A stretch of 36,961 bases of DNA, taken from Paraburkholderia nodosa DSM 21604 (GTDB taxonomy: Bacteria > Pseudomonadota > Gammaproteobacteria > Burkholderiales > Burkholderiaceae). Position 1 is the first letter of the stretch, and every line of letters starts with the position of its first letter. Below, piece after piece: positions 30,625 to 36,961 of this stretch. Where the stretch lies: positions 75,505-112,465 of the forward strand of contig NZ_JAFA01000021.1 in NCBI RefSeq assembly GCF_000519185.1. Direction: 5' to 3'. Position numbers and translations under genes: made by a program. The notes below the pieces were generated by a model, which was not told the origin of the DNA, did not search any database, and worked only from the letters and a program-made list of their open reading frames with translations.

Positions 30625-31332
30625 TCAGGCTGCCTGGCCGCTTTGGTCGGCGTGCGCTTGATGCGCCGCTTGCGGCACTGCCACGACGCGTTGCACGAAA
30701 ATGCCGGGCGTCACGATGTTTTCCGGATCGAGCTGGCCGAGTTCGACGACTTCCGAAACCTGCGCGATGGCGACCTTCGCCGCGCTCGCCATGATCGGCC
30801 CGAAGTTGCGCGCCGTCTTGCGATAGACGAGGTTGCCCCAGCGATCGCCCTTATACGCCTTGATGAGCGCGAAGTCGGCGTGCAGCGGCGCTTCGAGCAC
30901 ATAGTGACGGCCGTCGATCAGGCGCGTTTCCTTGCCTTCGGCCAGCTTCGTGCCGTAGCCCGTGGGCGTGAAGAAGCCGCCGATGCCGGCGCCGGCGGCG
31001 CGGATGCGCTCGGCCAGATTGCCTTGCGGCACGAGTTCGAGCTCGATTTCGCCGGCGCGATAGAGCGCGTCGAACACATACGAGTCGGTCTGGCGCGGGA
31101 ACGAGCAGATGATCTTGCGCACACGCTTCGCCTTGAGCAGCGCGGCAAGGCCGATGTCGCCGTTGCCTGCGTTGTTGTTGACGATGGTGAGGTCGCGCGC
31201 GCCCTGCTCGATGAGCGCGTCGATCAGTTCGGCGGGCATACCGGCCGTGCCGAAGCCGCCGATCATCACCGTGGCGCCGTCATGCACATCGGCCACGGCG
31301 GCTTGAAGCGAGTCGAAAATCTTGTTGATCAT
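30625..31332 (-). CDS. pcaI: 3-oxoadipate CoA-transferase subunit A
   Basis: A 235-residue alpha subunit of the succinyl-CoA:3-oxoadipate CoA-transferase. The CoA-binding GGFGTAGMP is near residues 25-33. NNNAGNGDIGLAALL, ICSFPR and VPQGNLAERIRAAGAGIGGF are conserved. The start at 31332 (AGGAACAGGC upstream) matches family length; a frame to 31371 runs into the promoter boxes. The last 15 or so residues are Ala/His/Gln-rich. First gene of the cluster; the upstream region carries two PcaR-like palindromes. pcaF and pcaGH are not in the window. Confidence 0.95.
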   Translation of the reverse strand: MINKIFDSLQAAVADVHDGATVMIGGFGTAGMPAELIDALIEQGARDLTIVNNNAGNGDIGLAALLKAKRVRKIICSFPRQTDSYVFDALYRAGEIELELVPQGNLAERIRAAGAGIGGFFTPTGYGTKLAEGKETRLIDGRHYVLEAPLHADFALIKAYKGDRWGNLVYRKTARNFGPIMASAAKVAIAQVSEVVELGQLDPENIVTPGIFVQRVVAVPQAAHQAHADQSGQAA

Positions 31333-31637
31333 GCCTGTTCCTGAAAGCGATGCGCATCGCGGAAGGTCCACGTCACTCGATCGCGAAAAGTTCTATATAC
31401 GAACACTGATTCGTTTAGCGAACGTCCAGCGCATTATCGGAGTGGATTCAAGCGCTTGTCAAGGCGGGTCTACCCACACAGGCAATCTACTTCATGTCGG
31501 CGCCGGTGCGCGCCGGATCGCACGCGCGGCCCGTCCTTCAGGCCGGGCGCACCCGTGGGCACATACCCCAATATCCGGAATTCCGATTCATCGACTAGTC
31601 TTTATCCGATTTCGACATAGTCAGCGCCGCCGCCTTC
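31333..31637. promoter_or_regulatory. Divergent pcaI / LysR promoter region
   Basis: This 305-base region without a gene holds two PcaR-like palindromes near pcaI (listed separately). A perfect 10-bp palindrome CGGAATTCCG lies at 31576-31585, 53 bases before the LysR start, and might be an autoregulatory site. I see no convincing small ORF. Confidence 0.55.
31390..31423 (-). promoter_or_regulatory. Two tandem PcaR-type palindromes upstream of pcaI
   Basis: Read toward pcaI, the boxes are GTTCGCTAAACGAAT (31423-31409) and GTTCGTATATAGAAC (31404-31390), 19 bases start to start. They match the exact box at 4502 in 11 and 10 of 15 positions, and keep the GTTCG arm and palindromic form. They lie 58-91 bases upstream of the pcaI start. 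Together with the boxes at 4.5 kb they suggest one PcaR regulon. Confidence 0.6.
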
Positions 31638-32561
31638 ATGCAAGACCTCGATCTGAATCTCATCCCCTTTCTCGTGGCCATGGAGGAAACGCGCAACGTG
31701 AGCCGCGCCGCCGAGCGGCTCGGCGTGAGCCAGCCGCGCGTGAGCACGGCGCTCGGCAAACTGCGCGAGTTTTTCGGCGACCCGCTCTTCGTGCGCACCT
31801 CGCGCGGCATGGAGCCCACGCCGCGCGCGCTCGGTCTCATTCCCGCCGCGCGCGACGCGCTGGTGCGCATCGAGAAAGGCATGCTGCAGGCGCAGGACTT
31901 CGATCCCGCCACCAGCACGCACACGTTCTCCATCGCGCTCTCCGACGTCGGCGAGATCGTGTTTCTTCCGCGCCTCCTGCAGGTGTTCGCCGAGCGCGCG
32001 CCCAACGCGAACCTGCGTTCGGTGTCGCTGCCGCCAAGCCAGGTCGAGCGCGGTCTCGAATCGGGCGACATCGATCTCGCGGTCGGTTATTTCCCCGACC
32101 TCGGCGGCAACAACTTCTTCCAGCAGCGCCTCTTCACGCACCGCTTCATCTGCATGATGCGCAGCGGGCATCCGCTCGCGGGCAAGGCCATGACGATCGA
32201 GCAGTTTCTCGCCATGGGCCATGCCGTCGTGCGCGCCGAGGGACGCAGCCAGGAAGTGCTGGAACAGTATCTGGAGAAAAGGCGCATGCGCCGCCGCGCC
32301 GTGCTCGAAACGCCTCACTTCATGAGCTTGCCGTTCATTCTCACGCGCTCCGATCTCATCGCGACCGTGCCGCATGCCATCGGCTTCGCCTATGTGTCCG
32401 AGCATGCATCGATCACGCTCGTCGAGCCGCCGTTGCAGTTGCCACGTTTCGATCTCAAGCAGCACTGGCATCGCAAGTATCACAACGCGCCGCGCGGCGA
32501 ATGGCTGCGAAGCATCGTGGCAGAACTGTTCAACGACGCCATGGACGAATGGCCCAAATGA
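31638..32561 (+). CDS. LysR-family regulator divergent from pcaI
   Basis: A 307-residue LysR-type regulator. The HTH is at about residues 4-62 (LNLIPFLVAMEETRNVSRAA, SQPRVSTALGKLREFFGDPL, FVRTSRGMEPTPRA). The effector domain follows (HTFSIALSDVGEIVFLPRLL, GDIDLAVGYFPDL). This pattern is the NodD/NahR/LinR-like branch with 'DPLFVRT'. No ribosome-binding site is visible before the ATG, and an in-frame TAG lies just upstream, so the start is fixed but may be leaderless or weak. Divergence from pcaI suggests it may act on the pca genes; however, the palindromes near pcaI look IclR-type. It is not clearly PcaQ. folE follows 90 bases on. Confidence 0.85.
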   Translation: MQDLDLNLIPFLVAMEETRNVSRAAERLGVSQPRVSTALGKLREFFGDPLFVRTSRGMEPTPRALGLIPAARDALVRIEKGMLQAQDFDPATSTHTFSIALSDVGEIVFLPRLLQVFAERAPNANLRSVSLPPSQVERGLESGDIDLAVGYFPDLGGNNFFQQRLFTHRFICMMRSGHPLAGKAMTIEQFLAMGHAVVRAEGRSQEVLEQYLEKRRMRRRAVLETPHFMSLPFILTRSDLIATVPHAIGFAYVSEHASITLVEPPLQLPRFDLKQHWHRKYHNAPRGEWLRSIVAELFNDAMDEWPK

Positions 32562-32651
32562 CCCCTCGCGCCAAGCACGGCAAAACATGAAACAATGGGG
32601 GCTCGTGGTGCACGCCAGAGCGGCGTCCTCCCACCTGTCAGGAGCCCATGC

Positions 32652-33344
32652 ATGAGCGAAGAAAAAAAGGCCGGGAAATCGAAGCAAAGCGCGAAACAAA
32701 GCGCGACCCAAGGTGCGAAGCAACGCAAGAGCGTGACGAGCACGACCGCCACGCGCCCGTCGCGCGCCGAAGCCGAGGACGCCGTGCGCGTGCTGTTGCG
32801 CTGGGCCGGGGACGATCCCGCTCGCGAAGGGCTGCTCGATACGCCGGGTCGCGTCGTGCGCGCCTATGAGGAATTCTTCGCGGGCTATGAGGTCGATCCG
32901 CGCGAAATCCTGTCACGCACCTTCTCGGAGGTGGACGGCTACGACGAAATGATCGTGTTGAAGGACATCCGCTTCGAGAGCTACTGCGAGCATCACATGG
33001 TGCCGATCATCGGGCGCGCGCACGTGGCGTATTTGCCCGAGCATCGCGTGGTGGGCATCTCGAAGCTCGCGCGTCTCGTCGACGCATTCGCGAAGCGCCT
33101 GCAGATCCAGGAGAAGATGACCGCGCAGATCGCCGACACGCTCAATGAGATCCTGCAGCCCAAGGGTGTGGGCGTGATACTCGAAGCGGCGCATCAATGC
33201 ATGTCCACGCGCGGGGTGCACAAGGCGGGTGTGGCGATGGTGACGTCGCGCATGCTCGGCACGTTTCGCACCGATCCTTCCACGCGCCGCGAGTTTCTCG
33301 CGATCGTCGGCAATCCGAGCGCAATGAGCGTCGCGAATACCTGA
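32652..33344 (+). CDS. folE: GTP cyclohydrolase I
   Basis: A 230-residue enzyme that converts GTP to 7,8-dihydroneopterin triphosphate, the first step of folate and tetrahydrobiopterin synthesis. Zn ligands are C112 and H115 in SYCEHHMVPI and C183 in HQCMSTRGV. LLDTPGRVVRAYEEFFAGY and VVGISKLARLVDAFAKRLQ are family signatures. The first 38 or so residues are a Lys/Gln/Ser-rich extension. The ATG at 32652 has GGAG 7 bases upstream; an earlier ATG at 32648 is out of frame. Tetrahydropterin is a cofactor of phenylalanine hydroxylase, so a link to the aromatic genes is possible, but no phhA is present. Confidence 0.95.
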   Translation: MSEEKKAGKSKQSAKQSATQGAKQRKSVTSTTATRPSRAEAEDAVRVLLRWAGDDPAREGLLDTPGRVVRAYEEFFAGYEVDPREILSRTFSEVDGYDEMIVLKDIRFESYCEHHMVPIIGRAHVAYLPEHRVVGISKLARLVDAFAKRLQIQEKMTAQIADTLNEILQPKGVGVILEAAHQCMSTRGVHKAGVAMVTSRMLGTFRTDPSTRREFLAIVGNPSAMSVANT

Positions 33345-33364
33345 ACGCAACCCGCCGATAAGGA

Positions 33365-33383
33365 ACGGGACCGCGTGTCCCGT
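33365..33383. terminator. Hairpin between convergent folE and epsC
   Basis: ACGGGAC and GTCCCGT form a perfect 7-bp stem around CGCGT in the 47-base gap between two convergent genes. The flanks are mildly pyrimidine-rich to the right, with no clear T-tract. It is a possible bidirectional terminator. Confidence 0.4.
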
Positions 33384-33391
33384 CCCTCTCC

Positions 33392-34321
33392 TTACTTCAG
33401 CGGACCGTCGTCGCCCCGCTCGATCTCGCGAATCTTGCCCTGGCGCACGCTGCTGCCCGGCGGCACACTATGCGTGAGCCACACGTTCCCGCCAATCACG
33501 GAGCCGCGCCCGATCGTCACGCGGCCGAGAATCGTCGCGCCCGCGTAGATCACCACATCGTCCTCGACGATCGGATGGCGCGCATTGCCCTTCACGAGCG
33601 TACCGTCGAGGTCGGCCGCGAAACTCTTCGCACCGAGCGTCACGGCCTGGTACACGCGCACGCGCTCGCCGATGATCGCCGTCTCGCCGATCACGACGCC
33701 CGTGCCGTGGTCGATGAAGAAGCTCGAACCGATCTGTGCGCCCGGGTGAATGTCGATACCCGTTGCCGAATGCGCGATCTCGTTGATGAAGCGCGCGAGC
33801 AGCGGCACGCCGAGACGGTGCAGCGCATGCGCGAGCCGATGATGCGTCATCGCCCACACGCCCGGGTAGCACAGCAGGATCTCGGTGATGTGCTGCGCGG
33901 CCGGGTCGCCCGTGAACGCTGCCTGAATGTCGCTCACGAGCAGCGCGCGAATGTCGGGCAGTTGCCGGCCGAACTCGCGCGCCACGTCGAATGCGCGCGC
34001 GCGCAGTTCGTCGTCGCTCGCCTGCGAGCTTTCCGGCAGGAAGCGCAACGCGCGGCGAATCTGCTCGGCAAGCAGCCGCAAGGTGCTGTCGAGCGTATGG
34101 CCCACGTAGTAGTCGATGCTCTCGTCGGTCAGGTCGGGCGCGCCGTAATGCGTCGGAAAGAGCGCGGCGCGCAGGCCGGCCACGATGTTGACGACCGCAT
34201 CGCGTGACGGCAGTTCGCGGATACCGAGTGGATGGCGCGTGCGGTGCCGCTCTTCACGCGACGCACGCAGATCGGCGACGATCTGTTCGAGACCCCAGTC
34301 GGGGGAAGCAGCTTTGGACAT
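33392..34321 (-). CDS. epsC: Serine O-acetyltransferase
   Basis: A 309-residue enzyme that makes O-acetylserine from serine and acetyl-CoA for cysteine synthesis. An N-terminal helical region (about 1-185) is followed by left-handed beta-helix hexapeptide repeats (about 190-300: HPGAQIGSSFFIDHGTGVVI, GERVRVYQAVTLGAKSF, GRGSVIGGNVWLTHSVPPGS). The catalytic His is probably in FIDHGTG. The EpsC-type longer N-terminus (ESIDYYVGHTLDSTLRLL) and full length fit the EpsC subgroup more than short CysE. The ribosome-binding site is weak. It converges on folE. Confidence 0.93.
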   Translation of the reverse strand: MSKAASPDWGLEQIVADLRASREERHRTRHPLGIRELPSRDAVVNIVAGLRAALFPTHYGAPDLTDESIDYYVGHTLDSTLRLLAEQIRRALRFLPESSQASDDELRARAFDVAREFGRQLPDIRALLVSDIQAAFTGDPAAQHITEILLCYPGVWAMTHHRLAHALHRLGVPLLARFINEIAHSATGIDIHPGAQIGSSFFIDHGTGVVIGETAIIGERVRVYQAVTLGAKSFAADLDGTLVKGNARHPIVEDDVVIYAGATILGRVTIGRGSVIGGNVWLTHSVPPGSSVRQGKIREIERGDDGPLK

Positions 34322-34445
34322 GGTAATGCGGCAGCAGACGCAGGGCCCGTGCAGGAGTGAGTGTATCGACCCCAGAGATTACCGCGTTTTGCGGGAGTTC
34401 GCCGAAGCGCCCTCGAAGCCGGCTACGCCCGCGGGGCGCGCGCGC

Positions 34446-34679
34446 TCAAAGCGTGACCGTGCTCGCGTCGATCCAGCGCACGGCCCAGTCGCGCGCATGG
34501 GCGATGGCGGCCGCCTCATCGGAAAAACGCAATTCGGCAGGGAAAAATCGGTTGGCAACGAGTTCGCCGTCGCTCGAGCGCGAAATCACCACATACGGCT
34601 GATACGTGCCGTCACCGGCACGCGCCGGTGCGCAATTCAGCAAATAGCCACGATGCGTAAATGCAGCGTCGAAGTGCAT
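34446..34679 (-). CDS. Small conserved-looking protein, 77 aa
   Basis: I do not recognise the family with certainty. The protein is small and soluble. It has a beta-rich start (MHFDAAFTHRGYLLNCAPAR), a central strand pattern (YQPYVVISRS, GELVANRFFP) and a C-terminal helix (FSDEAAAIAHARDWAVRWID). This strand-strand-helix layout recurs in short hypothetical proteins of Burkholderiaceae. The ATG at 34679 has a GGGGCGGG stretch upstream; a GTG 9 bases earlier (34688) is an alternative. It stands alone between epsC and the next gene on the other strand. Confidence 0.65.
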   Translation of the reverse strand: MHFDAAFTHRGYLLNCAPARAGDGTYQPYVVISRSSDGELVANRFFPAELRFSDEAAAIAHARDWAVRWIDASTVTL

Positions 34680-34985
34680 GTGTGTCACCCGCCCCTGACT
34701 GCCTCGTCCATTTTATTTGGCGCGTGCATTCAGGATCGTGCGGCAAAGCCACAGCATGGGCCCTCGCCCGGCCCATTAATCGAAGCGCGCCAACTCGTTG
34801 AAAGAGGATCATACTCCTGGGAAAAAGCGCAAACCAACGAAAAAAATGCAACATCGCTGGAGGCGTTCTCCTGGCGAACCGGCTTGCTTTTCATTCCGAT
34901 TCAAGGGTGCGGCGCTGCAGCGGAACGGCGCTTGCGGAATGGCCTGCTGAACGCAGGCACCCAGATCTTCCAAGGAGGAAGCATC
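34680..34985. other. Intergenic region between two small genes
   Basis: The region is 306 bases long and lies between divergent genes, so it must hold both promoters. An imperfect inverted repeat around GGAG...CTCC is visible near 34858-34876, and A-rich patches at 34820-34850. I see no gene, clear operator or known RNA. Confidence 0.35.
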
Positions 34986-35444
34986 ATGAATCGTCCCGAC
35001 GACATGCAAAAATCGAATGTGGGAGATGTGAGCGCGTCGACGTCGCGGCCGCGCAGCGCCGAACTCCACAACGACCGCACGCACGACAGCTCGGTCGACA
35101 CCGACGGCAAAAACCGCGAGGCGGCACGCCTGGCGGGCGAAGGCTGCATCGGCCCCGATGAAGTGACGACCAGCAACGCGACGCTCGTCAACAGCGTGGC
35201 CGAAGCAGATGACGGCCTGGCGGGCTTCGACAGCCGCAAGGGCGTACACCGGCTGCCGATCGCGCCGGAGTCCGGATACGAGGCCGTCGACCTCGGCATG
35301 AGCGCGCCCGAAGGGCCCGGCGACGTCGACTGGCAGCGCAACGCCGCACGCGAAGCGGGCGTGCGCCGCAGTCCGGGACGCCTGCACTTCGCGCTCAACC
35401 ACCTGCGACCGACGCGCGTGATCGAGTTGCACCGCAAGCCCTGA
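34986..35444 (+). CDS. Hydrophilic uncharacterised protein, DUF3005-like, 152 aa
   Basis: A 152-residue polar protein rich in Asp, Asn, Ser and Arg, with no signal peptide or membrane segment and largely disordered-looking. The segments VDTDGKNREAARLAGEG, DGLAGFDSRKG, HRLPIAPESGYEAVDLG and APEGPGDVDW resemble, from memory, the DUF3005 family of Burkholderia; this needs a profile search. AGGAGGAAGC lies just upstream of the ATG at 34986, which fixes the start although the frame is open from 34185. It is a single gene, 441 bases before the luxR gene. Function unknown. Confidence 0.7.
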   Translation: MNRPDDMQKSNVGDVSASTSRPRSAELHNDRTHDSSVDTDGKNREAARLAGEGCIGPDEVTTSNATLVNSVAEADDGLAGFDSRKGVHRLPIAPESGYEAVDLGMSAPEGPGDVDWQRNAAREAGVRRSPGRLHFALNHLRPTRVIELHRKP

Positions 35445-35885
35445 ACAACGGTTCGTCGCTCACGACGCGGCGAATCGTTTGCGATTATCCAGGCGATTTC
35501 GTAGCAATGGCGGATATAGACAGTATCCAGTCGAGTGCAGTTAAAACTCGAAATGAAAAGCCTGAAAATTAATGAAAGCCGATAAATCGGCGGCATTATC
35601 CCGGCGAATTGCACGCTTTTGCCGCTTTCGAAATGCCGTCTGGCTTTGTCTCAGCTTCGGTGCAGTGCACTTTTTTCGTGCAGACCTGCGCTTGTTCAGG
35701 AGACGCAGAACTCTCTCCGATGTCACCGAAATCTGACAGAAATGACCCCACAAAGCGGGAGGATTGCAGACGAGGGGGGATCAGATAGGAATTTAGTGAT
35801 AAATTCTTACATCATAAGAAGCGAGGAGCGAGTGTCTGAGGGCTTGCCCCGCGATCTCGCCCAGCGCTGATGGAGAGTGTTGAAC
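35445..35885. promoter_or_regulatory. AT-richer control region upstream of the LuxR gene
   Basis: This 441-base region has no convincing gene and is clearly richer in A and T than its surroundings. It contains several dyads: GTGCAGTGCAC (35660-35670, perfect), TGTCA-N8-TGACA (35721-35738) and TTCTTACATCATAAGAA (35804-35820, perfect 6-bp arms), the last 65 bases before the LuxR start. These are candidate regulator sites. An ORF at 35619-35870 lacks a ribosome-binding site and is not supported. Confidence 0.5.
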
Positions 35886-36614
35886 GTGCCTCTACATTTT
35901 ATTGAGCAGATGTCGCCCGTGCTCGACGCGCCCGAAGAGGCAGCGTGGTTCGACGCGGTGGCGAAGCTCGCCAGCTCGTGGGGATTCAGCCAGCTCATGC
36001 TGGCTATCTTGCCGCGCCCGGGCATGAGGCTCGAGGACGCGTTCATTCGCACGAACTACTCGGCCGCCTGGCGGCAGACGTACAACGATCACGGTATGGC
36101 GTACTTCGACCCGACCGTGTCGCATTGCACCACGCGTTCGGCGCCGCTCATCTGGTCGCCGGAGCTTTTCGCGACCGAGCAGCAACAATCGATGTATGAG
36201 GAGGCCCGCTCGTACGGGCTGCGCGCAGGCATCACCCTGCCGATCCATGGCCCACGCCAGGAAATCGGCATGCTCTGCTTCGTCAACGACGCGAATCCCA
36301 CGGACAAGTTCTGGGACGACGTGAACCGCGCGTTGCCGAATCTCGTCCTGCTGCGCGATCTCGTGCTGGACACGAGCCAGCGGCACCTGAACGACCACGT
36401 TCAGTCGCTGATTCCCAAGCTCACGCCACGGGAAAAGGAATGCCTCAAGTGGACTGCGCTAGGCAAGTCCACTTGGGAAATTTCTCACATCCTGAATTGC
36501 TCTGAGGCCGTCGTGAACTTCCACATGAAGAACATTCGCGGGAAGTTCGGCGTGAACTCACGGCGAGCGGCAGCCGTGATTGCGACCCAGATGGGTCTTA
36601 TTGACCCGGGCTAA
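35886..36614 (+). CDS. braR: LuxR-family AHL-responsive regulator (BraR/LasR-like)
   Basis: A quorum-sensing activator of about 242 residues. The autoinducer domain keeps the AHL-contact residues of LasR: NYSAAWRQTY, DPTVSHC, PLIW and GITLPIHGPRQEIG. The C-terminal HTH (LTPREKECLKWTALGKSTWE, ILNCSEAVVNFHMKNIRGKF) closely follows LasR. The neighbouring rsaL and this similarity fit the BraR group of Paraburkholderia, which responds to long-chain 3-oxo-AHLs. GTG at 35886 is preferred: GGAG lies 10 bases upstream. TTG at 35880 and GTG at 35877 are nearer than usual to that site. Its 3' end overlaps rsaL by 17 bases, tail to tail. Confidence 0.88.
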   Translation: MPLHFIEQMSPVLDAPEEAAWFDAVAKLASSWGFSQLMLAILPRPGMRLEDAFIRTNYSAAWRQTYNDHGMAYFDPTVSHCTTRSAPLIWSPELFATEQQQSMYEEARSYGLRAGITLPIHGPRQEIGMLCFVNDANPTDKFWDDVNRALPNLVLLRDLVLDTSQRHLNDHVQSLIPKLTPREKECLKWTALGKSTWEISHILNCSEAVVNFHMKNIRGKFGVNSRRAAAVIATQMGLIDPG

Positions 36615-36912
36615 GCACCATCGGTGCTTCGCCGCGCAACACGCGCTCGGCACGGCCAAGGTCGCCGTCCGAAATCGTCTTGTTGAAATACAGCCCGAGC
36701 AGGATCGACACCGGCGGCGGAATCTCCGCGCCCGACTCGAACCGGCTGCCGCGCGACTGCGTCACGCCGAAACGCGCCCAGAAGCGGCGCTGGCTCTCTT
36801 TCTTCTTCTTCCGATACGCAATGATCAGGACGCGGTCGACGACCGAGGACAGATCCCCGGGAGACGACATGGTATTCGCACCCGAGTGCCATTGATTGCC
36901 CATAAGTTCCAT
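36598..36912 (-). CDS. rsaL: RsaL-like quorum-sensing repressor
   Basis: A 104-residue DNA-binding protein with an HTH at about residues 37-75: SQRRFWARFGVTQSRGSRFE, then IPPPVSILLGLYF. This pattern matches RsaL, which represses lasI in Pseudomonas aeruginosa and braI in Paraburkholderia by binding the bidirectional promoter. The gene order luxR, rsaL (opposite strand), then synthase is the known las/bra layout. The first 25 residues are variable and a start nearer residue 15 (MSSPGDLSS) cannot be excluded. GAGAG lies 5 bases before the ATG. The AHL synthase gene should start just right of the window. Confidence 0.85.
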   Translation of the reverse strand: MELMGNQWHSGANTMSSPGDLSSVVDRVLIIAYRKKKKESQRRFWARFGVTQSRGSRFESGAEIPPPVSILLGLYFNKTISDGDLGRAERVLRGEAPMVLSPGQ

Positions 36913-36961
36913 GATGACTCTCGCTGTCAGATATGCCTGATGAGTGACTGCCGCGGAAGTG
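36913..36961. promoter_or_regulatory. Left part of the rsaL / AHL-synthase bidirectional promoter
   Basis: Only 49 bases are inside the window. TCAG-N6-CTGA (36927-36940) is a perfect 4-bp dyad, 15 bases before the rsaL start. It may be part of a LuxR- or RsaL-binding site but does not fit the CT-N12-AG las-box rule exactly, so I keep confidence low. Confidence 0.35.

Noticed and set aside
28454..30661. A 735-codon plus-strand frame across pcaB and pcaJ
   Set aside because: Antisense shadow of two certain genes; no ribosome-binding site or recognisable domain.
36901..36961. A standard las/lux box
   Set aside because: TCAG-N6-CTGA is present, but neither the CT-N12-AG rule nor the full lux-box consensus is met inside the visible part of the promoter.
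1..36961. tRNA, rRNA, CRISPR arrays, insertion sequences, prophage genes
   Set aside because: None was recognised on either strand; no transposase, integrase or regularly spaced repeats were seen.

Overview
The window looks like a chromosomal segment of a high-GC betaproteobacterium of the Burkholderiaceae, most likely Paraburkholderia or a close relative. This rests on GC-rich codon use, a LasR/BraR-type LuxR gene next to an rsaL-like gene at the right end, a pcaIJ-pcaB-pcaD-pcaC cluster, and many LysR/GntR/IclR/MocR regulators beside small catabolic units. This is inferred from protein resemblance by eye; no database search was run.

Layout. (a) 1-3.2 kb: a 5'-truncated histidine ammonia-lyase-family protein that lacks the MIO-forming Ala-Ser-Gly triad, a HutC-type repressor and a LysR regulator. 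(b) 3.2-6.8 kb: 4-hydroxyphenylpyruvate dioxygenase (hpd), divergent from an MHS-family transporter, then a PcaR-type IclR regulator. The hpd/transporter promoter region carries two PcaR-like boxes. (c) 7-13.1 kb: arginine deiminase (arcA) with its antiporter (arcD), a glycine-zipper lipoprotein, a second ArcD-like antiporter and a CDF-like membrane protein without the usual metal ligands. (d) 13.1-19.4 kb: a gene-poor stretch, then four co-directional genes: a two-TM/RCK channel-like protein without a GYG filter, a SulP-STAS permease, a DUF2252 protein and a phospholipase-D lipoprotein. This is the best candidate here for an undescribed functional unit. (e) 19.5-25.7 kb: a LysE/RhtB exporter with a repeat-rich promoter, DNA polymerase II (polB), and a MocR regulator divergent from beta-alanine/omega-amino-acid:pyruvate aminotransferase. 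(f) 25.8-31.3 kb: a small unknown protein, a thioredoxin-reductase-like ferredoxin-NADP reductase, then the beta-ketoadipate cluster pcaI-pcaJ-pcaB-pcaD-pcaC on the minus strand. (g) 31.6-35.4 kb: a LysR regulator, folE, serine O-acetyltransferase and two small uncharacterised proteins. (h) 35.9 kb to the end: LuxR (BraR/LasR-like) and rsaL, overlapping tail to tail. The AHL synthase gene is expected just beyond the right edge.

How the genes work together. Aromatic catabolism is the main theme. The pca genes convert carboxymuconate (from protocatechuate) to beta-ketoadipyl-CoA; pcaGH and pcaF are not in the window. The IclR gene at 6.06 kb is the likely PcaR. Fifteen-base PcaR-like palindromes occur both before the transporter at 4.65 kb and before pcaI, each oriented toward the gene it would control. 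This suggests that the two loci, about 27 kb apart, form one regulon. Arginine deiminase with two antiporters suggests arginine/ornithine exchange, although arcB and arcC are absent here.

Limits: all family calls come from reading motifs. Start codons were chosen from ribosome-binding sites and family lengths. Operator claims are pattern-based only.
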